A DNA stretch of 64,000 nucleotides from Acholoe squamosa (Eukaryota; Annelida; Polychaeta; Phyllodocida; Polynoidae). This document shows positions 34,791-46,599 of this stretch, in pieces (the first letter of the stretch is position 1; every line of letters begins with the position of its first letter). A model generated the notes under the pieces. That model made no database searches. It was given only the letters and a program-made list of their open reading frames with translations, and was not told the origin of the DNA. The DNA is taken from contig OX439044.1 of assembly GCA_949317995.1 (NCBI GenBank), positions 49,432,166 to 49,496,165 on the forward strand, given 5' to 3'. The translations under genes and the position numbers were made by a program.

Positions 34791-35356
34791 ACCACTTATG
34801 TCTCTAACAACTGTTACAATCGTTCCACTGACCAGCCATCCATGGTCATCTCTCCGCAAGATGGCTGATTGGAGAAGTGATCAATGCTGTAGTTCCTTTC
34901 CCCACGTCCAGGGGGCGACGCTGAGCTGGGTCGTTCTTTTGGTGCCACTACTTCAGTATGATGTAGTGTGCGCGTGGGCGTGCCGACCAGGTCAACCCAG
35001 AACGCTCAAGTGTTAATGTGTGACTTTTATTTCTGTTTCAAGTAACAATCTAGGGTAAGCTGCACCTGATGGGGCATGTTTCAAAAATAGCTTTGAGTTG
35101 AGGGAGTAAGAAGCAAGTGTCTATCAGAGCAGATACATATACCTTTATATCTCTGATCAGAGGCAATGGTTAGAATGATCTATGGTGGGGAATGGAGAGA
35201 CAAGAAATTTATGTATTGAAATCAGGAAAGAATGAATACAAAAAGTAAAGAGGATATCAAGATATGAACGGGGTGTTATTTATTTTAATTCGGAATACAA
35301 ATAAAGAATATACAGGTATCTTTTTAGATTTTATTGGGTTCTTGGTACTACCACAA
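34791..35356. other. Anonymous stretch with a YY1-like ATG
   Basis: CGCAAGATGGCTGATTGG at about 34856-34873 opens a 51-codon frame (MADWRSDQCCSSFPHVQG onward) that ends at TAA near 35014. CCAGGGGGCGACG nearby resembles a CTCF core. The evidence is only motif-level; no splice donor was placed. Confidence 0.2.
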
Positions 35357-35452
35357 ATCCCTGTGTATAAGCCGCGGCTTATTTAGCCAATTTGAGCAGG
35401 CTAGTACAGCATATAGCCTTTCTGAAGTCAAGGTACACCTTATACACGGGAT
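35357..35452. mobile_element. About 95 bp MITE
   Basis: Inverted ends ATCCCTGTGTATAAG (left) and CTTATACACGGGATC (right) with an anonymous centre. The CTGTGTATAAGCCGCGGCTTA end contains its own small palindrome (TAAGCCGCGGCTTA). Confidence 0.65.
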
Positions 35453-36172
35453 CTTGTAATCGTAGCCAGGGCTCCACTAGGCGGCATGGGGAGGCAGCGT
35501 TACATGCGATACAGCGAAATACATTGTTCTAGGCGACACTGGTGCGTCAATGGCGCGATATTTACGCGAAATTGCCGCCACATTCACGCAAAACTTTTTA
35601 GAGTTGAGGTGACCAGCAGAAAAAAATACTTTACTGCACTCCAGGTATTAATTCATGCAGTTGCAGTTATTTGGGTAGCCAATGAGGTTATCTGCTAGTT
35701 AGCTGGGGAGCCAGCCAGCTCAAATGTCGTTATTTACAAAAGACCTGGTGTTGAAGGCAGTACAAAATATAAGAGTTGGATCTTGGTAATTTGATAGTGC
35801 TGATTACTATCAGTATTAGTATCTTGATATCTAGGTCTGAACAAGGTCAAATTAAAGGTCAAAGTTCACCATACTATTGCAATGGGCCCTAATCAACTTG
35901 GGATAAATATGAAAAGGGGAATCCACCATGCACTAAGGGCCTCTATAGTGTTAATGAGTGGAACAAAGCCCTCTGCCTGTTCTATATTAAATACCAGATC
36001 ATGACCTTTGACCTTTAATTTGACCTCGTTCTGACCTAGATATCAAGATACACACACCATATCTGTAAATTGTAATCAGCACTATCAAATTACCCAGCTC
36101 CAACTGTGATAGCTTGTGCTACTTTCAACACCAGGTAATCGACCTGATCCCAGGCTGGCTCCCCAACTAAGT

Positions 36173-36673
36173 GGGATCTAATTACCGTTTAACATGTTTA
36201 TTGAGCCTAAATCAAAAATATGAATAAAACTCAACCTAAACTGTAATGTTTTGATACTATAGTTTCCTACATACGATTTTGAATATATACTTTCGTACAG
36301 GCCTACATTTTGGACATTTACGTATAAATTATATAGATTATTTGTTCACCCCAGTAAAGTTGGTAAGGTGCATACAACATTTTCAGTATTATTTAATGGA
36401 CAATGTTCAAATCAATTTTCATAATACCCCTATGCAATGCTGGTGAGTCTGCTCACTTGGAGGAATCATGCTGCCCTGAAAGTGTCTAAGCAGCCCCCCC
36501 CCCCCTTCGTCCTCACCCAGCTTCAGGTCCTCCCTTTGTCAGAGAGAAGTCGCCGATTTAGGCTCAATAAACATGTGTGAATCAACACGGTAAAAGGTAC
36601 ACCCGCGAGGGGGTGCACGGGTGTACCTTTTACCGTGTTCATCCACATGTTATAATACGGTAATTAGATCCCA
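36173..36673. mobile_element. About 500 bp foldback inserted in the larger one
   Basis: Ends GTGGGATCTAATTACCG (left) and CGGTAATTAGATCCCAC (right). Inner arms TTTATTGAGCC / GGCTCAATAAA and AACATGT / ACATGTT nest inside. It contains the 52 bp hairpin CACGGTAAAAGGTACACCC..GGGTGTACCTTTTACCGTG (36589-36640). A TAG trinucleotide sits near both junctions, consistent with a 3 bp target duplication, though this is not certain. Confidence 0.7.
36484..36506 (+). repeat. Poly-C run
   Basis: A run of C residues (AGCAGCCCCCCCC onward) inside the inserted foldback; a simple repeat. Confidence 0.7.
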
Positions 36674-36706
36674 CTAGCAGATAACCTCATTGGCAAGGCT
36701 GACAAG

Positions 36707-37450
36707 CCACGTGGGTACCCTACAAAACACCACCCCACACCCACTCCTATCAGTATAAACCCGCCTATAGATACCAGTAGCCCCATCCTTCAAGGAGCAG
36801 TCCCAGCGTACACTGGGCCTCTAAGTCTAATTCCTAATGAGCCTAATATATAATGCCGCCCGCGTCCGGGCCCTGGGCCGAGTGAAATTTATCCTAGCGG
36901 GGAAGATGAAGTTAATAAAGTGGGCTTGGGGAGCAGCTCATGGCCGGGCCTGTAGAGCATGGAGCAGCTCACAAGGTCTGTCTTTGATGTGTTAAATTGG
37001 TGCCGACTGGATCGAGCTGCTCACACACGAGAAGGTGGGGGTCAGTGGGAGCAGGAACTTGGTGGGGGGGGGGTAGGGGCTCTAGCCCTAACCAAAGTAG
37101 AGGTAGGAGGAGTGGGACGCGGGACAGCTACTAGGGAAAAGAGGGTACAGCTGATCAGTGGAGTGAGATAGGGTAAGGATTAAGTGAACAGGAGGAGGGG
37201 TGTTGGTTCAATTGGTCCTGGCCACTTTATACTTGTTGGAAGAAAATTTTGAGACTGTCTGTCCACTATATCAGGAAACGGGCCTACTGTTTTAGGAAAC
37301 AGGGAAGATGAAACATGGGATGTTAAAGCCTGGGGTGCATGAGGGACAGATAAACCCTTTAAATGAAAGCATGGGCAGAATTTGAACTGCATAGGAACAA
37401 CAGAAATGAATGTTTCTGGTTACTTCCGGCATGTTCCACAATTTCTGTGC
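36707..37450. other. Anonymous, partly G+C-rich stretch
   Basis: GCCGCCCGCGTCCGGGCCC at 36855-36873 is locally CpG-rich. The ORFs at 36959-37171 (+) and 37180-37392 (-) are low-complexity and unrecognised. No splice sites or motifs convinced me. Confidence 0.3.
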
Positions 37451-37454
37451 TCCG

Positions 37455-37975
37455 AGTCCAGGCTACTTCATGTACATTTTACATTTCTCATGCTAAGTGT
37501 CCAGTACTTTTTGTGCATTTCACATTTCTGCTAGATGCCCAGGCTACTTTGTGTGTGTTTCACAGCCCCCTATACTAGATGCCCAAGCTACTTCTTGTCC
37601 GTTCCTCAGTTCTCCTGCTAAGTGTCAGGGCTACTTCTTGTGTGTTTCACAGTTCTTCTGCTAGATGTCCAGGCTACTTCTTGTGTGTTTCACAGTTCTC
37701 CTGCTTGATGCCCAGGCTTCTTCTTGTGTGTTTCTCAGTTCTCCTGCTAGGTGTCCAGGCTATTTCTTGTGCATTTCACAGTTCTCCTGCTAGATGCCCA
37801 GGCTACTTCTTCTGTGTTTCACAATTCTCCTGCTAGGTGTCCAGGCTACTTCTTGTGCGTTTCACAGTTCTCCTGCTAGATGCCCAGGCTACTTCTTGTG
37901 TGTTTCACAGTTCTCCAGGTAAGTGTGCAGGCTACTTCTTGTGAGTTTCACAGTTCTTTTGTTAGGTGTCCAGCC
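37455..37975 (+). repeat. 43 bp minisatellite, about 12 copies
   Basis: The unit is GGCTACTTCTTGTGTGTTTC, then ACAGTTCTCCTGCTAGATG, then CCCA (43 bp). Copies alternate GATGCCCAG and GGTGTCCAG endings, giving a partial dimer pattern. Because 43 is not a multiple of three, the frame rotates and several short ORFs appear. Confidence 0.9.
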
Positions 37976-38049
37976 TGTGCATACACACGTACATACTTCC
38001 AGTGAGGGGTTTCCCCATATTCCATTCCTTTGGGTGTCTCCCATTATAG

Positions 38050-39083
38050 GATGGCATTCGTGTGAGTGTTGTCTCCCTGAATTGCTTATCGCTGTCGTCG
38101 GCTGGTTTCTTGCCTCTACCCCTCGATGGGTATGTCCTTCCCCTGGGTCCCCATCTTCCTCCAGGGGGTGGACACAGTTGAAACCCATGGCGGTTAGTGA
38201 CGATCAATGGCTGGGAGACGGAGATACGGAAGTGTGTGGTAGGGGGTTGTTGAGTTTGTAGGAGAGTGAAGATATGGGTTCAGGGGTACATGAGGGTGGA
38301 ATCTTCTGCTGGAGACACACACATGGCGTCAGTGGTGATGTGATCGTTCCATATGCATATATGTATACACAGGGCCGGTCCTCGACGATCAAAGCTGACG
38401 ACTGCCAACCTTATGTTTTATATATGTCGGCCTTGGTGCCATCGATGCCAAATACCGGAGGTGAGGAAGGGTAAGGTCTACCTAATGGCCTGTATAAGCG
38501 CCGGGTGTCAAATAAGTGCCGACAGTTTAGACCGTTTGAAATCAATGCGCGCCCTGATGCTTATGCAGACAGATGCGCTATATTATGTTCATGGGCTTAT
38601 GGCTCTCCAACTCCAAGCAGTCGCCAATCAAGTAGAATGGATAAAAGAAATATCACATATAGGTAATCAAAAGTGTAGACATAGACATAGCAATGAGGAC
38701 AAAGGGTCAAGGTACAAATGATTCTCTAACTTGTTGCTGCGACTTCGCCGACTGCCATGCAGCTGACCTCCAGAGGAACCATCCACGAGTTCCACCCAGA
38801 GCTCTCCACGTCTATATGCATGTTCATACATGGTATTCATAGCACCCCAGCCCCGCGCACCCACCCATGCCACTCACCCACATACAGCCTGCAGAGCCAC
38901 TCGTCACCGGAAGTGTAAGTATTATAGCTGCCGACGATGGACTGAGAGTCGGAGGGGGGAGGGTAGTGAGTGGGGGTGAATACGATGGCTCCTCAATTTG
39001 TCAGGAAGTCAGAGCGCCGTCCACGGCAAGACGACAGGGCGCGGCAACAACGACGCCGGCGGCGACGATACGCGTCGTGTTAA
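38050..39083 (+). CDS. Tentative four-exon gene end, unrecognised
   Basis: Four segments with AG/GT edges join in one frame: 38050-38129 (acceptor CCCATTATAG, donor GTATGT), 38373-38460 (ATACACAG, GTGAGG), 38763-38914 (GCCATGCAG, GTAAGT) and 39005-39083 (TTTGTCAG, ending TAA). The last two read LTSRGTIHEFHPELS, onward to SLQSHSSPEV, then KSERRPRQDDRARQQ and an Arg-rich YASC end. The region is G+C- and CpG-rich at 39005-39080. Predicted product of about 132 residues has no recognised domain. Minus-strand frames over 37962-38207 and 38667-38873 also look fairly coding. Chance is a real alternative. Confidence 0.25.
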
Positions 39084-40190
39084 GTTTGGCACCAATGCCT
39101 CAAACAGTGAATGACTCCCGCCTTGAATCGATCATAAAGGCAGAGTAGTGGTGATCCTGTGGATGGATGGTGGTGCTGGTAGAATGAGACTGCAGTGCTG
39201 GTGCGTGGTGGAGGTTATAGTAGTTATGGAGAGGGAGACAGTGTTATGAGAGATATGTGTGCAGATGCCAATGATCAAAACTAGCTCATCCTGCTCAGGC
39301 TAAAAAAAAAAGAAGAGTGCTTCAGGTTACATGGTTACAAAAACCAAGGGTATGTAAATCTCCCAAGTCTCAAATCCCCCGCCCCGCCCCCTTCTAGCAT
39401 TAGCCCTGTATTGCTACCCTAAAATACCATGGGGAAATTCTTACTTAGCTCTTGCTGGCGTATAAAATACTCATATCATCAATAATAGTCTAGACATGAT
39501 TTCAGGCAGACCCTTTTTTCTTTCGCAGATATTTCATTTATTAAGCTCTACAAAACATTCCAAATATCAAATTGCAAGGGTTTATTCTTCTTTCCATTTA
39601 CAAATGCTAGAAACCACCATTAGAATAACTCCCAGGTGTTACATAGCCAACTGGCTGCACCACCCAACTTGCATCATACTGCCTTTTATCCACAGGTACA
39701 CGGCTTCACTCCTGCATCCATTTAACATTCCACAAAAGGCAGAACCAACTCTTAGAAAAACCACCAGGTGGCATATAACCAGCTGGCACCACTTGAAGCA
39801 CCACCTGGGGCACCACCCACCTTGCACCACCCTGCCTCTCCTCCAGGTGCCAATCTCTGAACTTCTGGATACTTCTTCAGCACCTCAGGATCCCATCTGG
39901 TGCAGGGAAACCTTTAGTAATAGTTTAACATACTAGGCATGGTTGGCCTTTATGCAAGAAGGGTTAAGTTATTCATCTAGCAACTCATTCTAAACAGGAT
40001 AATCTATATAGTCTCGAGGCAGATGATTTGGTAGCCTACATGCATATATTGCCCTTTCCTATCATCGTGTAATTACTTGCCAATAGTTTCCAGTCATCAG
40101 TAGAATGTACGAATTGAAGTGAATCCCATGTCCCCTTTAACAATACTCACCGATTGGGCTTTGCTGACAATCAGATAGGAATTTAGACAC
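39084..40190. other. Anonymous stretch
   Basis: A 146-codon plus-strand ORF at 39496-39936 (His-, Thr- and Pro-rich in its second half) spans two diverged copies of an AACCACCA..AGGTG..ACAT..CCA segment (about 39611-39680 and 39747-39850), so it is repeat-driven. No gene recognised. Confidence 0.4.
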
Positions 40191-40192
40191 TT

Positions 40193-41866
40193 CCCAGCAA
40201 ATCTTAGTGAAGTGGAGTCAGGCTGTGTGAGCCTTCACACTGTTCGTCGTATGAAGCAAGAATCTCGTCATGTGTCGCTAGGTCTGACTCAGTCTGACGC
40301 AGACTGACGCTTGTATAATGACTCATCCTCACGCAGTCTGACGCATGTGTTATGACTCATCCTCACGCAGACTGACGCATGTGTCATAACGCAGTATCAC
40401 ACAGACTGACGCAAAGCAAACCCAATTTTGGGTGGGTTGGGGGGGTGATTTCCTTTATTTAGATCTTTTATTTTTCAATTCTTAACATCAATTCAGCTGT
40501 TTATCTTGATTCCATTTCCTTGCTGTGTCCTGTTGAACATGCTATCCTCTTCAATGGATGGATTCTGGGCCAGTAGATCTATGATTCCTGGTAATACTCT
40601 TGGGAACAGCTGTAAAAGTGAAAATGAATGATTATGAACACAAAACAGCACCAACCAATGTCAAACCAACCCTACCTCCACCCCTGTTGATGAACAATGA
40701 CCACTTCAGCATCCTGAATCTCCCAAATTTCCATGGAACTTGCTCATATATAATATCTACTAGTGACTATGAGGTGTTGTCTCTTATACTGAAATTAAAC
40801 AGCATGGCATTAGAGGTTCAGAAATAGAATTGTGAAGTAGAAGAGTGTGACCACCTACCTTACATCTGTTCTCCCTGGCTGTCTCTGCCTGTCTGTTGTG
40901 AACTCAGAATGAGAACAAAGAAAAGGGAGGGAAATTTGAAATGGACCAATCAAAATGCAGCATTCTGCAGAGTGTGTCACTGTGCGTGAAGGTGTGTCAA
41001 GATGAGTGAGAGTTGACAGAGGTTGACGAATGCTCATTCAGTCTGCCATGATCATATTGGATATAGCATCTGCCCTTATTATCACTCAATGCAAAGTATT
41101 TTAACCATCATACTAAGTATTTCTATTTATTTGCCCTAATCATATGTGACCTAGCTGATCACTGAACATTAAACCATGATATGCTATTAAACCAGGGCCA
41201 ACAGATACATAGATACTGTGTAAAATGTAGGTATTTACAACTTAGTGCTATATCCCATAGACAAAACAAATTGGCCTTTCTGTCCTAATCATGCCCAATA
41301 TCTCATATTAATGGCTATCATTAATTTCCTGATTAATACATATTTCATGTCACATAAGAAAGCTACTTGATCTGTACAACATAACTTATCATTTTGACAT
41401 TCAAGTAATGGGCCCACTCTGCAAAGTACATGCAGTAAGAATCCATATAGATTCCATATTGTTGGAAATTGGTGAAGATGAGTCAGGCTGAGTCAGATCT
41501 AGCAATTATTGACACATGCTAACAATTGCTCACCAAGTTTTACTTCACATCTTTATTAAAATGAGTGAAGATGTGTGGAGCTGTGTGAGAGTTGACAGGT
41601 ATTGACACATACTCACTCAGTCTTCCTTCACATCTTTATTGAAGTGAGTGATAGTTTGTGAAGCTGAGTGAGAGTTGACAAGTATTGACTCATGCTGACA
41701 CTTGCTCACCCAGTCTTACCTCACATAATTATTGAAGTGAGTCATGCTTCGTCAACCTGAGAGAGAATTGACTCAATATCACGAAATATAACACAGTTCG
41801 TTATCACCCAAAAGTACTCACACATGCATCACCCAACTTGACTCAACTTCACGATGATTTGTTGGG
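40193..41866. mobile_element. 1.67 kb CCCAGCAAAT-ended DNA element
   Basis: Left end CCCAGCAAATCTTAGTGAAG and right-end inverse CCCAACAAATCATCGTGAAG, both running into TGGAGTCAGG / TTGAGTCAAG. Both subterminal regions are packed with TGACGCA, TGACTCA and GAGTCAG words: left repeats GACTCATCCTCACGCAGACT at 40320-40390, and right units of about 110 bp with GAGTGAGAGTTGACA and TTCACATCTTTATT at 41480-41760. No transposase ORF; non-autonomous. Same family as 12361-12586 and 42907-47169. Confidence 0.8.
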
Positions 41867-42274
41867 TTAGCTTTGGCAATCGTCGCTGTTCATCTTAAAT
41901 CGTAAAATCTTGTAAATCATTTGCCTTTTGCTCACATTGCATCATTTCCCACATTTTTATAGCATGTGCCATTTTTGCACATGCTATACTATATGTAACT
42001 TGACAAATCTTAAATGCTAGGTCCTAGATAAAGACTACATATGCAAAATTAAAATAAGGAAGTTGTCCCTCATCCACTGCAGTCTCAACCTGGCTGCCAA
42101 TAACTGTTTATCTAATTGTTCAAAGCCATCACCACTGTCCTCATTGTGATCTTGTTCTTCCCCTTTCCTTATGTTGCCATATTATAATGTAATAGATTTG
42201 TCAAAAGAACATTCATCTTAGTTTTATGTCAAAGCACTAGTACCAATCATACTGAAAGCGGCTGGGCTATTCAG
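41867..42274. other. Gap between two related elements
   Basis: Anonymous, with a short hairpin AGCATGTGCC..TTTTTGCACATGCT at about 41961-41985. It leads into the coding-like segment. Confidence 0.4.
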
Positions 42275-42695
42275 TACGCCTTTGGACAACACGATAAACC
42301 AGCCCATGGCTCATCCATGACCCAACCAGGCCACAGGTCTACCCCTATCAAAGGTCAACGGTCAAGAAGAACCGATAAAACTGGGTCACTGGGGGACTTT
42401 GTGTTAGGTGACCAGCGGACGTTTAGGCACTGCTGGGGTCTCCCTGGGCAGCAGGAGGAAGCTTCTGGAGGGGTTTATCTTGGGCTGGCAGGGGGGCAGC
42501 CTGGTCGCTGATCACTTTAGGGTCGGCAGAGCCTCATCACCATACAGTGGGAGTGAGGGGGCAGGGGACAGAGGGATCCCAGGGGAGGGGATGATCATCA
42601 CCAGACTACAAGGGGAGAGGCCATATACAGAAAGCCTGACTAACTTCCCAATGGATGATCCTGCCAGGGAACCGAGTGATCTTATGGGGACATAG
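42275..42695 (+). pseudogene. Coding-like exon with a likely +1 frameshift, unrecognised
   Basis: After the acceptor GGCTATTCAG the plus strand reads YAFGQHDKPAHGSSMTQ, then TPIKGQRSRRTDKTG, SLGDFVLGDQ and onward to a stop at 42509. The next frame is open from 42408 and reads GSLVADHFRVGRASSPYSG, then GMIITRLQGERPYTE and NFPMDDPAREPSDLMGT to TAG at 42693. The overlap holds a G6 run (42491-42496), a typical indel site. Joined by one shift, the two frames give a protein-like sequence. It could be a decayed terminal exon, an assembly indel in a live gene, or two separate exons. No family recognised. Confidence 0.35.
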
Positions 42696-44780
42696 AGAGA
42701 GGTATACAGTGACAGACAGTTGGATGTGAGAGAGAGCTGGTTGTTAGAGTCTCCTGTCAAACCTCACTCACATGACAGGGTTAGAAACAGACATAGCTTT
42801 ATGTTTAACAGACATAGCTTTATATCTCATATCATATCTATAATCAAAGCTCACTTCAGATTCCGTGGGAGAGGGCCTATTTCACTCAGAGACCTGGGTA
42901 TGCTAACCCAGCAAATTAGCGTTTTCATGTGTGAGGTTGCGTCACTCTGCGTTCTGTACTTTTGACCCAACGTGCCAGCTAGTGTGACCTAGCGTATCTC
43001 TGGTGCAAAGTGGCACAGATCAACCCAACTGATATCCATGAGTGAGCTTCTGTATGAGCAAACAGAGTCAGCTAGTGTGCCCTAGCATATACCTGGCGCA
43101 ATTTGGCACAGATTGACGCAACAGATATCCATGAGTGAGCTGCATTATTAACACAAAGAGTCAGCTATAATTTGTACCATGGAGAGGTGACATATATGGA
43201 GATACATCCATTGGCTTTTTCATTCTTTATAAACATTTAGGAATAGGGAACATTTTGATGTCCAGGAATGTGGTTTCTTACTGTATTTATACCATAATGA
43301 GTAATTTGATTTATCTATGGGATATAGCATTAAACTGAGTGAATCGGATTTTATACAATAGCGGGACTATGTACACCTATGTTTTGAGCTGAATAAGAAA
43401 GTAGTATTTACAGAGAACCAAGTGATGGTATGTACCCATGACAAAATTAGAGGAGTTCTGAGCACTAAGGAAAAAACTTTTCACTGGGTAATAATAAGGG
43501 TTTATACATAAGGGAGGTTCTACAGAAGATTCTCACCCTATCTGGCGCAAGCTAACTCATGGACACGCATCCTCACGCAAATAGACTCAAATAGACTCAG
43601 CATACTGGGTGAAGCAATGTGCTCCTCTGTGATTGGTCCATTCGGTATGGTGTGATGCTATGCCTCTCTCTGATTGGTGTATTTTCAAATGTCAAAGTTC
43701 TTTGTCCATGGTAGTAGCAGTTAAACCATGCAGCTACTGGAGGGAGGATGTCAGGTAGGCAAGGCTCTCTTACTTGTGTATTATAAGTTTTAGGATTTAG
43801 TACCGTATTTCATGAACATGCACATATAAAGAATTTTCCCTCCCTTTTCTATGAATATGATCCCCATGTATATTATGTCTGACCTAATAGTTTTCCTTTT
43901 GAACAGGACCTCAGAGAAATGAGGAGAGAGGAGCTGTTAAATTGATGTTTCAGTCATTAATAAAGTATTCAAGACAAGACACATTGAGCCCCCCCCCCAT
44001 CCACAAACCCTAAGCTACCTAACCAAAAAGAACCAGGTTCTGCTAATTTGAGCTTGAGTTTGAGTCAGTGTGAGTCAGCTTGTGCAACCTTGCAATAGAA
44101 GCAATTTAGTTACTTGAGTCAGCTTGTGCAACATTGCACCAGACAAAACTTCATAACTTGAGTCACCTTGTGCAACCTTGCACTAGACACAACTTACTAC
44201 CGTAATCTCCCGCGTAGAAGGCGGAGCTCGCGTAGAAGGCACACCCTCAACTCAGAGAAGGCTGGTTCACATAGAAGGCGCAGTTAGTGCTTCTGAATAG
44301 ATATTTTGAAAAAAAACCTGCATATAAGGCGCACCCCAAACTAAGGGAGGCTGGTCCGCGTATAAGGTGCCACCATTAGGGTTTAGTCAAAACTTGCACA
44401 CTGATTATTATTTCCTCAACACCACAACTGGTCTTTTCTGTATTTTCTTTAACCAAAGAAAAGGTGTAGGTGATACCATGGTGCTCTATATACTCTTAAA
44501 CAGATGAATGAAACATTCTTTTCTGCTCACCATAAAAGTGTTTGGAAACATATGTACATCCCACCCATTGAAAGACTTATTAATTATATTATTTGCCTTT
44601 TAATTAAGAGAATCCATGCAGCATTGTCAACAATACTGCTGCCATAGTGTGTGCTGCCACCTGGTGTTATTCTAGGAATCATTTAAGGATAAAGCACATC
44701 ATTTCTAAAATGTTAAGGCATGTTAGGGAATGATTTAAATCATCACATTATCTAAACATAGTTGAACATCTGTTCTAGAG

Positions 44781-44781
<1 letters not shown>

Positions 44782-44839
<58 letters not shown>
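44782..44839 (+). repeat. (TA)n microsatellite, left of the inner element
   Basis: About 58 bp of pure TA. Confidence 0.95.
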
Positions 44840-44842
<3 letters not shown>

Positions 44843-46599
44843 GTGGGGCTCCAGAAAATGTCCATTATGCAAATTTGTCATGTTTTCTTTAATAACTCTG
44901 TAATAAGATCATTTCAGGTGATATGAACAGCATGGTTACAAAGATCTCAATGAGTACTTATGTAATAACTAAGGAATAAATTATATTTTTCCTGTTATTT
45001 TCTGAATTTACCCATATTTTGCTTGAAAAATACCAAAAAATCCATGTCCCCTGAGAAAAAATGATTTTCATTCAATTTTTTTCTCTATTCACATTGTATT
45101 AACCCATTTTGCAATTAATTAAACATATTTTAGAGACCCTTCTGTACATCACCGTGAATTTTCAAGAAAATTTTCAAATTTTTTCATTATCTGATGAAAA
45201 TCTTTAAAAATAGAGTTTTTCTCATAAAATCATGTTTTTATTTAAAAAATGTGTTATCTATATGAATAGAATGCGTTTGAGGTAGTTTTTTGACAGTATG
45301 TAGAAGTCTGACACCCACATATTGGAGCAGATATGCAAAAATCTGAATATTTTACTGTTTTCTCTCCATAAATGAGGCCCAAAGAGGGGTAGAAAAATGA
45401 CCCTTTTAAGGCTATTTTCTTTGGGGAATAATTTATTATATAAATATAAGGCATATAAAGATGAAATTCAGTTGACACTGTGTGTGGTGGGGGCCTGGAA
45501 AGGATCTTGCCATTTGATTCCGGAAATTCCACTTCAAAGTATGATAAAAGACAGAAAATTGAAAATGTTACGTTCATCAGATTTATGTTACGTTCATCGG
45601 ATTCACATGGATGATTTACCTCTAATTTGCCTAATTCTTCAATAATAGTTAAAACAAATATCAATAGGGTACCCAAGGAGTGAACTGCACCAGCTAGTGT
45701 AAGAATTTTTTCAATGTAGATTATTGTTTTGCTGTAATAGGAATGCAATCATAAATGTTACGTTCATCAGATTTATGTTACGTTCATCGGATTTATGTTA
45801 CGTTCATCAGATTTTTGGTGTTACGTTCATCAGACTGTTACGTTCATCGGATAAACTGATGATAGCATATGTATGGCATAAATCATCAATGAAGAAAATT
45901 TTAAACAACCAGTAAACCTTAGAAAATCAACCTAATCAGCATAGGATATGAATTTTCCGGATAGATATATTCTTTAAGGAGATATTTCATGATTTTCCCC
46001 AAAAATGTTACGTTCATCGGATTCAGGCTAATGACTTATCAAAGATAAAATCCTTTATAATGCATAAGTAGATCAAAGAAATATCTTTAGGTATAGCTAA
46101 TAAAAGTGAATACAATCATTTCCAATTGTCAGTTAGTGGAACATTGTTCAATTTTATATTTTTTTTTTGTTGTTTACAAGAATTTTTAAATGAACTTAGA
46201 GCAAATCCATCATTTTTTCAATTTACCTGATATTTTAAGCATGACACAAGATATGTGGAAACGAAGGAAAAATTTATATATGATATTCTGTGCATAGAAG
46301 AGATACATCTCTACCAGGTTCCAGTGAATATATATCATGGTATATTGTTTGAAAATAATTTTTCCACAATTTTATCTCATTTAATCAAATCTGATGAACG
46401 TAACACCCCTCTTAATGCTTAAAATATATGCATTTTGAGCTAAAAAATAGAAAATGATGGAAAAATCCCAACTTCACAATATTTAGCATTCTCATGGCTT
46501 ATCACCTCCTCCACAGACATGTAAAACTATAGAAGTCTAAGGGTAATTAAAAAATTTGATCATTTTTTCTCAAATTGGACATTTTCTGGAGCCCCACCC

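Larger units (their letters stand above)
35670..36706. mobile_element. Large foldback element interrupted by a second foldback
   Basis: The left arm (about 35678-35875) and right arm (about 36002-36172, continuing at 36675-36700) are inverted copies. Shared words include GGGGAGCCAGCC, ACCTGGTGTTGAA, GGTAATTTGATAGTGCTGAT, TATCTTGATATCTAGGTC and GGTCAAATTAAAGGTCAAAG. The right arm is split: its last part, AGCAGATAACCTCATTGGC, appears only after the inserted element at about 36173-36673. No ORF. Confidence 0.8.

Noticed and set aside
37579-37836. Repeat-containing ORF with VCFSVLLLG-like units
   Set aside because: Direct translation of the 43 bp minisatellite; the frame rotates with the period.
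37455-37975. Possible CRISPR-like array
   Set aside because: Contiguous tandem units with no unique spacers, in animal DNA; a minisatellite.
39496-39936. 146-codon ORF
   Set aside because: Spans two diverged copies of the same segment and has no recognised domain; opposite strand also open.
45254-45748. 164-codon minus-strand ORF inside the inner transposon
   Set aside because: A+T-rich, crosses the iteron array, has no transposase motif and no splice support; the opposite strand is also partly open. Likely chance.
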